Below are positions 6,059-13,622 of a DNA stretch of 23,629 nt, piece after piece. The stretch lies in the NCBI GenBank assembly GCA_045540315.1, contig JAZQHA010000021.1, positions 1-23,629 on the forward strand, given 5' to 3'. The translations under genes and the position numbers were made by a program. How positions within the stretch are numbered: position 1 is the first letter of the stretch; every line of letters begins with the position of its first letter. Under the pieces are notes generated by a model that ran no database searches, was not told the origin of the DNA, and worked only from the letters and a program-made list of their open reading frames with translations. This stretch comes from CAG-557 sp045540315 (lineage in GTDB: Bacteria > Bacillota > Clostridia > Oscillospirales > Acutalibacteraceae).

Positions 6059-7652
6059 AAATGCCAACTACGGGGACGCTGAAAAATACCTCACATTCGA
6101 GCATGACGAGTTTACCATGAAGCCCACCCTTGACGCAGACGGGCGGCTCATACCGAGGGTAGACTACCGCATATCCTCTCTGAATTGTGGCGGGGAGGAT
6201 TTTGCCGTTGCCTGTATGCGCTCCAATCTCCGCTACGGCAAGAACCAGAAACGGGAGGACGTAAAGAGCCACCACTACATCATCAGCTTTGACCCACGGG
6301 ACGGCCCGGACAACGGCTTGACCGTTGATCGGGCGCAGGAGCTGGGCGAGAAGTTCTGCGCCGAGCATTTCCCCGGACACCAGGCCCTTGTCTGCACCCA
6401 CCCGGACGGACACAGCCACACCGAAAATATCCATGTGCATATCGTCATTAACAGTCTGCGGATTGCGGAGGTTCCCATGCTGCCCCACATGGACAGGCCA
6501 GCGGACAGGAAAGCAGGCTGCAAGCACCGCTGTACGGACGCAGCTATGAACTATCTGAAAGCCGAAGTCATGGAGATGTGCCACAGCGAGGGGCTTTACC
6601 AGATAGACCTTTTGAACGGCAGCAAAGAACGCATTACCGAGCGTGAGTATTGGGCGCAGAAGAAAGGACAGGCTGCCCTTGACAGAGCCAACGCCCCTAT
6701 TGCTGCGGACGGTATCGCGCCCCGGCAGACCAAGTTTGAAACGGATAAGGCGAAGCTGCGCCGGACTATCCGGGAAGCCCTTGCCGCTGCTTCCGGCTTT
6801 GATGAGTTTGCCGCCCTGCTTCTCCGGCATGGTGTGACCGTCAAGGAGAGCCGGGGGCGGCTAAGTTACCTCACGCCGGACAGGACGAAGCCAATTACCG
6901 CCCGGAAGCTGGGGGACGATTTTGACCGGGCTGCTGTCCTCTCCGTTTTGGAGCAGAACGCCGCCAGAGCCGCCGAAAAACCCGCAGCCATAGCGGAATA
7001 CCCCGGCAGTATCAAAGACCGCTTACGGACGAAAAAAGAAGCGAAAAACGCCCCGAACAATGACGCTGTACAGCGCATGGTAGACATAGCCGCCAAGCGA
7101 GCCGAGGGGAAAGGACGGGGCTATGAGAAGTGGGCGACCATGCACAACCTCAAACAGATGTCGGCTACCCTCATGCTCTACCAGCAGTATGGCTTTTCTT
7201 CCCCGGACGAGCTGGACGCTGCCATTTCCGCAGCCAACACCGCCACGCAGGAGAGCCTTGCCGGACTGAAAGGGCTGGAAGCCGCTATCCGGGAGAAAAA
7301 GGAATTGCAGCGCAACCTTTTGGGCTATATCGGCACGAAGCCCGCCCGTGACGGTCTGAAAGCGCAGAAATCGGAGAAAGCCCGGAGAGCCTACCGGGAA
7401 CAGCACGAAAGCGATTTTATCATAGCGGACACAGCCGCCCGTTATTTCCGGGAGCATGGAATAACCAAGCTGCCAGCCAGCAAAGCCCTGCAAAGGGAGA
7501 TTGAGCAGCTTACCGTCCAGAAGAACGCCGGATATAACGACTACCGGGAGAAACGCCAGCGGGCGCAGGAGCTTCAGACAGTCAGACGCAATATCGACCA
7601 GATTTTAAGGGGCGCACCGAGCCAGCAGAAAAAGCGTGAACAGGAGCGTTAA
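6030..7652 (+). CDS. MOB-family relaxase (mobilisation nuclease)
   Basis: About 540 residues. The relaxase nicks oriT and leads single-stranded DNA into the recipient cell. The N-terminal nuclease domain (about 1-190) shows the conserved opening AILKHISSKNANYGDA, then HHYIISFDPRD at about 81-91 and the metal-binding NIHVHIVIN at about 133-141, preceded by a His-rich HPDGHSH. The catalytic tyrosine is probably Y14 or Y20, which is not certain. The rest is a long charged helical region typical of Tn1549-like relaxases. I start at TTG 6030, which gives MAILKH and places GGTG about 7 bases upstream; GTG at 6021 in the same frame is the alternative. It overlaps mobC. No VirD4/T4SS genes are in the window, so transfer genes must lie to the left or be borrowed. 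Confidence 0.9.
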   Translation: MAILKHISSKNANYGDAEKYLTFEHDEFTMKPTLDADGRLIPRVDYRISSLNCGGEDFAVACMRSNLRYGKNQKREDVKSHHYIISFDPRDGPDNGLTVDRAQELGEKFCAEHFPGHQALVCTHPDGHSHTENIHVHIVINSLRIAEVPMLPHMDRPADRKAGCKHRCTDAAMNYLKAEVMEMCHSEGLYQIDLLNGSKERITEREYWAQKKGQAALDRANAPIAADGIAPRQTKFETDKAKLRRTIREALAAASGFDEFAALLLRHGVTVKESRGRLSYLTPDRTKPITARKLGDDFDRAAVLSVLEQNAARAAEKPAAIAEYPGSIKDRLRTKKEAKNAPNNDAVQRMVDIAAKRAEGKGRGYEKWATMHNLKQMSATLMLYQQYGFSSPDELDAAISAANTATQESLAGLKGLEAAIREKKELQRNLLGYIGTKPARDGLKAQKSEKARRAYREQHESDFIIADTAARYFREHGITKLPASKALQREIEQLTVQKNAGYNDYREKRQRAQELQTVRRNIDQILRGAPSQQKKREQER

Positions 7653-7838
7653 AGACCGCCCCGAAATGATACCGAAACCCTACAAAAATACAGGTATGAT
7701 ATGAACCCTTACCGCAATACTCCCCGACTTCCAAACGGGGCTTACAGGGCAGAAAAAGCCCGAAAATGATACCGAGAACATACAGAAAATGCCCCCTATC
7801 CCGCTACACCGATAGGAACGGCAGAAAGGAGCTTACCA

Positions 7839-8030
7839 TTGCCGAGAATGAGCAAGAAGCGGCGGCTGGAATGGTCTTTCTTCCTCAACCACCGCAACCG
7901 TATCACTTACAACGACCTATGCCGGGGCTGCACCCGTGACTGCAAACAGAGCTTCCGGGCGGTTATCATACTATGCCCTCGCTATTATTCCAAACGCTGG
8001 AAAAAGGAGGACGCAGCCTATGGCAGATAA
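7839..8030 (+). CDS. Small cysteine-containing protein of the element, unknown function
   Basis: A 63-residue basic protein. AAAGGAG lies just upstream of TTG 7839; ATG 7848 is an alternative start giving MSKKRRLEW. The segment YNDLCRGCTRDCKQSF has three closely spaced cysteines, which suggests metal binding. A similar short basic frame (SKKRRLEWSFFLN...) sits between relaxase and replication genes in related elements as I remember them, so I regard it as real. It overlaps the next gene by 11 bp. Its place between relaxase and initiator hints at a DNA-transfer or replication accessory role, but no function is known. Confidence 0.6.
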   Translation: MPRMSKKRRLEWSFFLNHRNRITYNDLCRGCTRDCKQSFRAVIILCPRYYSKRWKKEDAAYGR

Positions 8031-8778
8031 CCGCAAATATTACTACCTCAAGCTGAAAGAGAGCTATTTTGACGATGATGCAATCGTTCTGCTGGAAAGT
8101 ATGCAGGACGGCGTTATCTATTCCAACATTCTCTTGAAGCTGTACTTGAAATCGCTGAAAAACGGCGGGAAATTGCAGCTTGACGAGAATATCCCCTACA
8201 CCGCCCAGATGATTGCGACCATTACCCGCCAGCAGGTAGGTACCGTAGAGAGAGCTTTGAAAATCTTTATGAAGCTGGGGCTTGTGGAGCCTTTGCCAAG
8301 CGGCGCACTCTACATGAGCAACATTGAGCTTTTAATCGGCCAGTCCTCTACCGAGGGGGAGCGCAAGCGCAGGGCGCGGCTGGCTTTGCAGGAACAAAAA
8401 GCCCTGCCGCAGACAGGGGCGGACAAATGTCCACCATATCGAGCGGACATTTGTCCACCAGAGATAGAGATAGAGAAAGAGATAGATATAGAAATAGAAA
8501 AAGAGAGAGAGTTAGAAACGGGACACCCCGCCCCCGCCGCCTATGGCAGATACCACAATGTCATTCTTTCCGATACGGAGCTTGACGGGCTGAAAACAGA
8601 GCTTCCCGGCAAGTGGGAGTATTACATTGACCGCCTATCCTGCCATATCGCTTCCAGCGGGAGGAAATACAAGAGCCATGCAGCCACGATTTTCAAGTGG
8701 GCGCAGGAGGACGCAGCCAAGAAAGCCCCGAAAAAGGGCATACCCGATTATACCTGTAAGGAGGGCGAGAGCTTATGA
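8020..8778 (+). CDS. Replication initiator (phage replisome-organiser N-terminal type)
   Basis: A 252-residue protein from ATG 8020, with AAAAAGGAGG upstream. The N-terminal 110 residues (KYYYLKLKESYFDDDAIVLL, then ATITRQQVGTVERALKIFMK, then LGLVEPLPSGALYMSNIE) form the winged-helix domain of phage replisome organisers. The centre is low-complexity (EIEIEKEIDIEIEKERELE), and the C-terminal part (YYIDRLSCHIASSGRKYKSH, ATIFKWAQED) resembles helicase-loading domains. Such proteins bind the origin and recruit the DnaC-like loader encoded next, with which it overlaps by ATGA. Within the gene, two 18-bp repeats at 8419 and 8443 precede a purine-rich tract at 8461-8516. That arrangement resembles an origin inside the initiator gene. 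Confidence 0.82.
   Translation: MADNRKYYYLKLKESYFDDDAIVLLESMQDGVIYSNILLKLYLKSLKNGGKLQLDENIPYTAQMIATITRQQVGTVERALKIFMKLGLVEPLPSGALYMSNIELLIGQSSTEGERKRRARLALQEQKALPQTGADKCPPYRADICPPEIEIEKEIDIEIEKERELETGHPAPAAYGRYHNVILSDTELDGLKTELPGKWEYYIDRLSCHIASSGRKYKSHAATIFKWAQEDAAKKAPKKGIPDYTCKEGESL
8419..8460. repeat. Two iteron-like 18-bp repeats with palindromic core
   Basis: GCGGACAAATGTCCACCA (8419-8436) and GCGGACATTTGTCCACCA (8443-8460) are direct repeats differing at two bases, spaced 24 bp start to start. Each contains the dyad GGACA-NN-TGTCC. They encode ADKCPP and ADICPP in the initiator. Confidence 0.75.
8461..8516. repeat. GAGATA/GAAATA purine-rich low-complexity tract
   Basis: A run of near-perfect 6-base repeats (GAGATA, GAAATA, GAGAGA) encodes an alternating E-I/E-K stretch. 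It is AT-richer than the surrounding gene and follows the two iterons directly. It may serve as a DNA-unwinding element. Slippage could make its length variable. Confidence 0.7.
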
Positions 8779-9632
8779 CGAATGGATTTGATGAAATGAT
8801 TTTGAATATGACCGACACCACGCCGGAGCCGGAGGACTACACCGGCGAGGACGGGCTTTTATACTGCGGGAAGTGCCACAAGCCCAAAGAGGGCTATTTC
8901 CCCAAAGAAACCGCCGCATGGCTGGGGCGTGACCGCCACCCGGCAGAATGTGACTGCCAGCGGGCAGAGCGTGAGGAACGGGAAGCCGCAGAGAAACAGC
9001 GCAGTCACCTTGAAACTGTCGAGCGGTTGAAGCGGCGGGGCTTTACAGACCCGGCTATGCAGGGCTGGACGTTTGAGAACGACAACGGCAAGTGCCCGCA
9101 AATGGAACACGCCCATTTCTATGTGGAGAACTGGGAAACCATGAAAGAGCGCAACATTGGCTATCTGCTATGGGGCGGCGTTGGCACAGGCAAGAGCTAT
9201 TTTGCGGGCTGTATCGCAAATGCCCTTATGGAGCGTGAAATCCCCGTGTGCATGACAAACTTTGCATTGATATTGGGTGACCTTGCCGCCAGCTTTGAGG
9301 GCAGGAATGAATATATCTCCCGACTTTGCAGCTTCCCGCTGCTTATCCTTGACGATTTTGGAATGGAACGGGGAACGGAATACGGCTTAGAGCAGGTCTA
9401 CAACGTGATTGACAGCCGTTACCGCAGCGGCAGGCCGCTGATCGTCACGACTAATCTCACGCTGGAGGACTTGCAGCACCCGGAGGACACCGCCCACGCC
9501 CGCATTTATGACCGTCTGATTGAAATGTGTTCTCCTGTCCGCTTTACCGGGAGCAACTTCCGAAAAGCCACGGCGCAGGAGAAAATGGGACAACTGAAAA
9601 AGCTGATGAACAGAAAGGAGAGCCGCCTATGA
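8775..9632 (+). CDS. DnaC-like helicase loader (AAA+ ATPase)
   Basis: A 285-residue protein. The N-terminal region has a CGKC (31-34) and a C-D-C pair near 59-61 that may form a zinc site. The AAA+ core carries Walker A GGVGTGKS at about 134-141, Walker B LLILDDFG at 189-196, sensor 1 PLIVTTN and an arginine-finger region YDRLIEMCSPVRFTG. This matches DnaC/IstB-type loaders that place the host replicative helicase on an origin. It starts by ATGA overlap with the initiator, so the two form a replication pair, suggesting the element can replicate autonomously after excision or transfer. It is not IstB: no IS21 transposase is adjacent. Confidence 0.9.
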   Translation: MTNGFDEMILNMTDTTPEPEDYTGEDGLLYCGKCHKPKEGYFPKETAAWLGRDRHPAECDCQRAEREEREAAEKQRSHLETVERLKRRGFTDPAMQGWTFENDNGKCPQMEHAHFYVENWETMKERNIGYLLWGGVGTGKSYFAGCIANALMEREIPVCMTNFALILGDLAASFEGRNEYISRLCSFPLLILDDFGMERGTEYGLEQVYNVIDSRYRSGRPLIVTTNLTLEDLQHPEDTAHARIYDRLIEMCSPVRFTGSNFRKATAQEKMGQLKKLMNRKESRL

Positions 9633-9811
9633 CCAACACCCCAAAGAATGACCGCAGCACCCGCCGCCCGGATTGCGTGACGGAAATCCGCATAGGTAAT
9701 TCTGTCCTTGTCGTTTCCGGCTATTTCAAGCAGGACACCACCGCCACCGCCGCCGATAAAATGCTGAAAGTGCTGGAAGCGGAAGCTGCTACACAAAAAT
9801 CGGCAATTTGA
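9629..9811 (+). CDS. tnpW: TnpW-like transposon-encoded protein
   Basis: A 60-residue protein from ATG 9629 (AAAGGAG upstream), overlapping the helicase-loader stop by 4 bp. The core CVTEIRIGNSVLVVSGYF with the following TATAADKMLKVLEAE matches the small TnpW proteins next to serine recombinases in Tn4451-like elements. The function is not established; it is often annotated only as transposon-encoded. The position just before the recombinase supports the call. Confidence 0.75.
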   Translation: MTNTPKNDRSTRRPDCVTEIRIGNSVLVVSGYFKQDTTATAADKMLKVLEAEAATQKSAI

Positions 9812-9839
9812 CGGGACGTAAAGAAGCAGAAAGGACTGT

Positions 9840-9894
9840 ACAGCCAGCCCCGGCGTGTGGTATGATAGTCATACGGAATAGTGGGGCTGGCTGT
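9840..9894. promoter_or_regulatory. Nested inverted repeats upstream of the recombinase
   Basis: ACAGCCAGCCCC (9840-9851) and GGGGCTGGCTGT (9883-9894) are perfect inverted repeats. In the middle lies a second dyad, TATGA-TAG-TCATA (9861-9873), which also offers a TATGAT -10-like box. The RNA could fold into a long hairpin, or the DNA could be an operator controlling recombinase expression. It ends 17 bp before the recombinase start. Confidence 0.65.
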
Positions 9895-9911
9895 CGGAAA
9901 TGGAGGACACT

Positions 9912-11522
9912 ATGTTAAGACAGACCACCCGAAACCTTATTACCGCCCTTTATCCGAGATTATCCCACGAGGACGAGCTGCAAGGTGAGAGCAATTCTAT
10001 TTCAAACCAGAAGCGTATTCTTGAAACCTATGCGAAGCAGAACGGCTTTTCCAATCTGCAATGGTACACAGATGACGGTTATTCTGGGGCGAACTTCCAA
10101 AGACCCGGTTTTCAAGCCATGCTTGCGGACATTGAAGCCGGAAAAGTCGGCACCGTTATCGTCAAGGATATGTCACGGTTAGGGCGAAACTATCTGCAAG
10201 TGGGAATGTATACGGAAATGATTTTCCCACAGAAAGGCGTCCGCTTTATCGCTATCAATGACGGAGTGGACAGCGCACAGGGCGACAATGATTTTGCCCC
10301 TCTGCGGAACATTTTTAACGAATGGCTGGTGAGAGATACGAGCAAGAAAATCAAAGCAGTAAAACGGTCTAAGGGTATGAGCGGGAAGCCCGTCACGAGC
10401 AAACCCGTATACGGCTACTTTATGGACGAGGACGAAAATTTTATCATTGACGGGGAAGCCGCCCCTGTTGTGCGGCAGATTTACAGCTTGTGCCTTGCCG
10501 GGAACGGGCCGACCAAGATAGCCCGTATGCTCACAGAGCAGGAGATCCCCACGCCGGGAACGCTGGAATACCGTCGGACGGGAAGCACCCGCCGCTACCA
10601 CCCCGGCTATGAGTGCAAGTGGGCGACCAATACCGTGGTACATATCCTTGAAAACAGGGAGTACACGGGCTGTCTGGTAAACTTCAAGACGGAGAAGCCG
10701 TCCTACAAGACCAAGCACAGCGTAGAGAACCCCATTGAGAAACAGGCGATTTTCGAGAACCACCATGAGCCTATCATTGACACCCAGATGTGGGAGCGTG
10801 TGCAGGAGTTACGCAAGCAGCGCAAACGCCCGAACCGCTATGATGAAGTGGGCTTATTCTCCGGCATACTCTTTTGTGCCGACTGCGGCAGCGTCCTTTA
10901 CCAGCAGCGTTACCAGAACGCCACCCGCAAGCAGGATTGTTATATCTGCGGGAGCTACAAGAAGCGTACCCGTGACTGTACGGCGCACTTTATCCGCACC
11001 GACCTGTTGACCGCCGGAGTGACCGACAATCTGCGGAAAGTCACCAGCTATGCAGCGAAGCACGAAGCCCGGTTTATGAAGCTGCTGATCGAGCAGAACG
11101 AGGACGGGGGCAAGCGCAGGAACGCCGCAAGGAAAAAGGAGCTGGAAGCCGCCGAGAAGCGTATCAGCGAGTTATCCGCTATCTTCAAGCGGCTGTATGA
11201 GGACAGCGTGACCGGGCGCATTTCAGACGAGCGTTTCACGGAGCTGTCGGCAGACTATGAAGCCGAGCAGAAAGAACTGAAAGAGAGAGCCGCCGCTATC
11301 CGGGCAGAGCTTTCCAAAGCGCAGGAAGCCACGGTAAACGCAGAAAAGTTTATGAATGTTGTCCGCAAGTACACCAGCTTTGAAGAACTTACCCCTACCC
11401 TTTTGCGTGAGTTTGTGGAGAAAATCGTTGTGCATGAGTGCAGCTATGACGAGAACGGCACACGCAGACAGGACATTGATATTTATTACTCTTTCGTTGG
11501 CAAGGTAGACCTGCCCGAATGA
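9912..11522 (+). CDS. Large serine recombinase (TnpX/TndX-like)
   Basis: A 536-residue protein that would catalyse excision and integration of the element. The N-terminal resolvase domain has the catalytic motif YPRLS (Ser18) with SNSISNQKRIL, and VKDMSRLGRNYLQVG carrying the active-site arginines. A recombinase domain follows (GYFMDEDENF, then ARMLTEQEIPTPGT). Next comes a zinc ribbon with cysteines in CADCGSVLY and CYICGSYKKRTRDC, then a coiled coil rich in KELEAAEKR and KELKERAAAIRAEL. GGAGG at 9902-9906 favours ATG 9912 over ATG 9900. It is the last backbone gene and is followed by a terminator and the likely right end, the usual layout for such elements. Tn4451-like recombinases use a GA crossover dinucleotide; the exact site here is not known. 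Confidence 0.92.
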   Translation: MLRQTTRNLITALYPRLSHEDELQGESNSISNQKRILETYAKQNGFSNLQWYTDDGYSGANFQRPGFQAMLADIEAGKVGTVIVKDMSRLGRNYLQVGMYTEMIFPQKGVRFIAINDGVDSAQGDNDFAPLRNIFNEWLVRDTSKKIKAVKRSKGMSGKPVTSKPVYGYFMDEDENFIIDGEAAPVVRQIYSLCLAGNGPTKIARMLTEQEIPTPGTLEYRRTGSTRRYHPGYECKWATNTVVHILENREYTGCLVNFKTEKPSYKTKHSVENPIEKQAIFENHHEPIIDTQMWERVQELRKQRKRPNRYDEVGLFSGILFCADCGSVLYQQRYQNATRKQDCYICGSYKKRTRDCTAHFIRTDLLTAGVTDNLRKVTSYAAKHEARFMKLLIEQNEDGGKRRNAARKKELEAAEKRISELSAIFKRLYEDSVTGRISDERFTELSADYEAEQKELKERAAAIRAELSKAQEATVNAEKFMNVVRKYTSFEELTPTLLREFVEKIVVHECSYDENGTRRQDIDIYYSFVGKVDLPE

Positions 11523-11530
11523 CCGCCCGA

Positions 11531-11579
11531 CCTATCCGGCGCAATGCGCAAACGCCGGATAGGAACGGCAAAATTTTTT
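11531..11579 (+). terminator. Rho-independent terminator after the recombinase
   Basis: CCTATCCGGCG (11531-11541) and CGCCGGATAGG (11553-11563) form a perfect 11-bp stem. A T-run follows a short distance later (11574-11579). The hairpin marks the end of the mobile backbone. Confidence 0.8.
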
Positions 11580-11610
11580 ACACTTCTACTACTTCTTTAT
11601 CACACATCAG

Positions 11611-11739
11611 CATAATGTTGGGGGATATATCGGTGACAGTACCAGGTCAGAAATAGAGTATGCAAAAAAGACAGGCAAGTCTATTCACTATTTGGAAATC
11701 ATAGATGGGAGAGCCGACATTGTTTGGAATCACATTTGA
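11611..11739 (+). pseudogene. 3' fragment of a small gene (deoxyribosyltransferase/DUF4406-like), likely cut by the element
   Basis: Just past the terminator a frame gives NVGGYIGDSTRSEIEYAKKT followed by GKSIHYLE. This pattern resembles the C-terminal end of small nucleoside-deoxyribosyltransferase/DUF4406-like proteins; that is from memory and of moderate certainty. No start codon with a ribosome site precedes it, and the residues upstream of HNV look unrelated. The simplest reading is that the element inserted in this gene and that the other part lies beyond the left end of the element, outside this window. The frame runs on to TGA 11737-11739, overlapping the reverse transcriptase start by 35 bp. 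Confidence 0.5.
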
Positions 11740-13588
11740 CTCATGGCATGAAGTTTGCCGCATGTATTTCAAGCTAGGGACGGGAACACATAAATCTTAT
11801 CTGCAGTGGTTCCCTTTTTCGAAGCTATCCAATGACGAAAAAACTGAGATTGAAGGAGAGACGTTCTTTAATCGATATATCAAAGATGGGAGCTTTGTCC
11901 TTTTCCCAGAGGTGATGCGTCATTCAGAGAATTATATCCAAAAAGGAGATGGGAGTTTTCGTCATTCCGCGCTTATATCGCCGATTATGTTTCTCGTGAT
12001 ACAGGCTATAGGGATGGAAATATCCAAGCGATATTATACGAGAAGGACACCTGATATTGCGGTGTTTTATGCAGGCAATTATAATCTATCCCGGCCAAAG
12101 TATAAGCAGGATTATGATGATTTTTATAAAGCTATAAATGCCGGAAAAGAGCAATATCAGTATTTCATCAAAACGGATGTAACTAGCTTTTTCGACAATA
12201 TAAACGTCAATGAGCTAACAGCTCAGATCAATAGCGTCTGTAATACAGATTATCAATCCATATCGCAAACACAACTACTGCTTATAAAAGAGCTCTTGCT
12301 ATACATTGGAAATGGCCAGTATCCGCTTATAGAAAATAGTATTGCGTCATCATACCTGGCAACGATAGTGTACCTTGATGAGGTTGATTGTGAACTCCAT
12401 GACCTTATACGGACAAAAGTCAATGCGATTGCGGACTTCCAGATGATAAGATATGTGGATGACTTGTATATTCTTTTCTCGTCCGATAGTAGCTATGAAG
12501 AATTGACGCATACATATAATACAGTAAAAAACAGCTACTCATCTATTCTGAAAAAGCATGGATTGGCTCTGAATGTTAAGAAATGTGTTTTTAAGAATAT
12601 AGGTGAGATCAATGATGAACTTAAAAAATCCCTGTATGATGAGTACGTTAATGGGATTGAACAAGATCTCGGTCAATTCTTTTCAGGTAAATTGGGAGGC
12701 TTTCTTCAAGACATATATAATCATGTTCGTGCGTATGGAATAACAAATGAACAATATGTTGACCTCATCGAAAAGCATTTTACTGTGAGAGATATTGAGT
12801 TTACAGCATCAGAGGTCTATAACTACTTGGTTTATGAAAACCAAGCAGAATTAAAGAGTCCCGATATTTCAAAACTACTGATACAGATCATCAGCACAGA
12901 CATTACTTTCTTATCGATTGATCCCAAAAGACTATCCGTAATGGTCATGCAATCCGGGAATGATAATGCTGTAAAGGCAATGTTGAACCAGCTTTTTATT
13001 CGTGAAAGAGCTGGGGTGTGGAATTCTTACGATACGACAATTGCCATTGCCTACCTTATTCAGAGTAAATTCCAACATATAGATCTTCTTAAGGTTTTGC
13101 GTGAACATAATGAGGATCTTTACGCCTATTACTATTATGGCTGCAGACGTAGTTTTATCCATCAAATTAAGGGAGAAAGAGAAAATCGCTTACTGAGGTG
13201 CATAGAATCAGATGGAAAGGCAACATTTTTATATTTTATGAGTCTTTGCGAAAAAAATCGGTCAAACTACCTGAGTTCTTATGCCTATTATAAGAACTTC
13301 TTCGATCGGATTTCTGCTGATATGGCATTTAAATCTGGCAGAGATGAAGGGTGCAAGCGACCAAATTACAAAGGGTACTACAAAGAAAAAGCATTTTGCA
13401 CATTATATCAAGGCATAGCTGATAGCACAGAGATTATAAAGAGGGCTCACGAATTAAGAAATGCGAATCCTTTGTCCCATTCATCTGCCGGCCTGATTGA
13501 CGATAATAGTTCCAGCGCGTCATTGAAAGAAATTCACAAGAAGCTGGATTATCTGGTAGATGAATATTCAAAAACTAATGGATTGTAG
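11705..13588 (+). CDS. abiA: AbiA-like abortive-infection reverse transcriptase with C-terminal HEPN motif
   Basis: A 627-residue protein, close to the length I recall for lactococcal AbiA. The reverse transcriptase palm is clear: motif A YFIKTDVTSFFDNI (Asp158), the following IENSIASSYLATIVYLDEVD at about 209-228, and the YVDD catalytic box at 250-253 (FQMIRYVDDLYILFSS). There is no maturase or endonuclease domain, so it is not a group II intron protein. A helical middle follows. Near the C-terminus, RNANPLSHSSAGLIDD has R585-N and H592 in RX6H spacing, the catalytic signature of HEPN ribonucleases. AbiA, AbiK and Abi-P2 are known as phage-defence polymerases making untemplated DNA. The DNA is AT-rich compared with both flanks. 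The ribosome site is weak; translation may be coupled to the upstream fragment. An HNH gene follows after 34 bp. Confidence 0.85.
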   Translation: MGEPTLFGITFDSWHEVCRMYFKLGTGTHKSYLQWFPFSKLSNDEKTEIEGETFFNRYIKDGSFVLFPEVMRHSENYIQKGDGSFRHSALISPIMFLVIQAIGMEISKRYYTRRTPDIAVFYAGNYNLSRPKYKQDYDDFYKAINAGKEQYQYFIKTDVTSFFDNINVNELTAQINSVCNTDYQSISQTQLLLIKELLLYIGNGQYPLIENSIASSYLATIVYLDEVDCELHDLIRTKVNAIADFQMIRYVDDLYILFSSDSSYEELTHTYNTVKNSYSSILKKHGLALNVKKCVFKNIGEINDELKKSLYDEYVNGIEQDLGQFFSGKLGGFLQDIYNHVRAYGITNEQYVDLIEKHFTVRDIEFTASEVYNYLVYENQAELKSPDISKLLIQIISTDITFLSIDPKRLSVMVMQSGNDNAVKAMLNQLFIRERAGVWNSYDTTIAIAYLIQSKFQHIDLLKVLREHNEDLYAYYYYGCRRSFIHQIKGERENRLLRCIESDGKATFLYFMSLCEKNRSNYLSSYAYYKNFFDRISADMAFKSGRDEGCKRPNYKGYYKEKAFCTLYQGIADSTEIIKRAHELRNANPLSHSSAGLIDDNSSSASLKEIHKKLDYLVDEYSKTNGL

Positions 13589-13622
13589 CATGGTACAAGA
13601 ATCTGGAGAAGGAGGGGATTTG

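Noticed and set aside
5868..6830. 320-codon reverse-strand frame across mobC and the relaxase
   Set aside because: It lies opposite two well-supported genes in GC-rich DNA where long antisense frames arise by chance; no protein family is visible.
8461..8516. CRISPR or microsatellite locus
   Set aside because: The repeats are 6-base units inside a translated frame with no spacers; they are a low-complexity part of the initiator gene.
8775..9632. IstB of an IS21-type insertion sequence
   Set aside because: No IstA transposase or terminal repeats are nearby; overlap with the replication initiator supports a DnaC-like loader.
11705..13588. Retron, group II intron or diversity-generating RT as the identity of the RT gene
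   Set aside because: There is no msr-msd-like structured RNA upstream, no maturase or intron ends, and no variable/template repeat pair. The length and HEPN motif fit AbiA.
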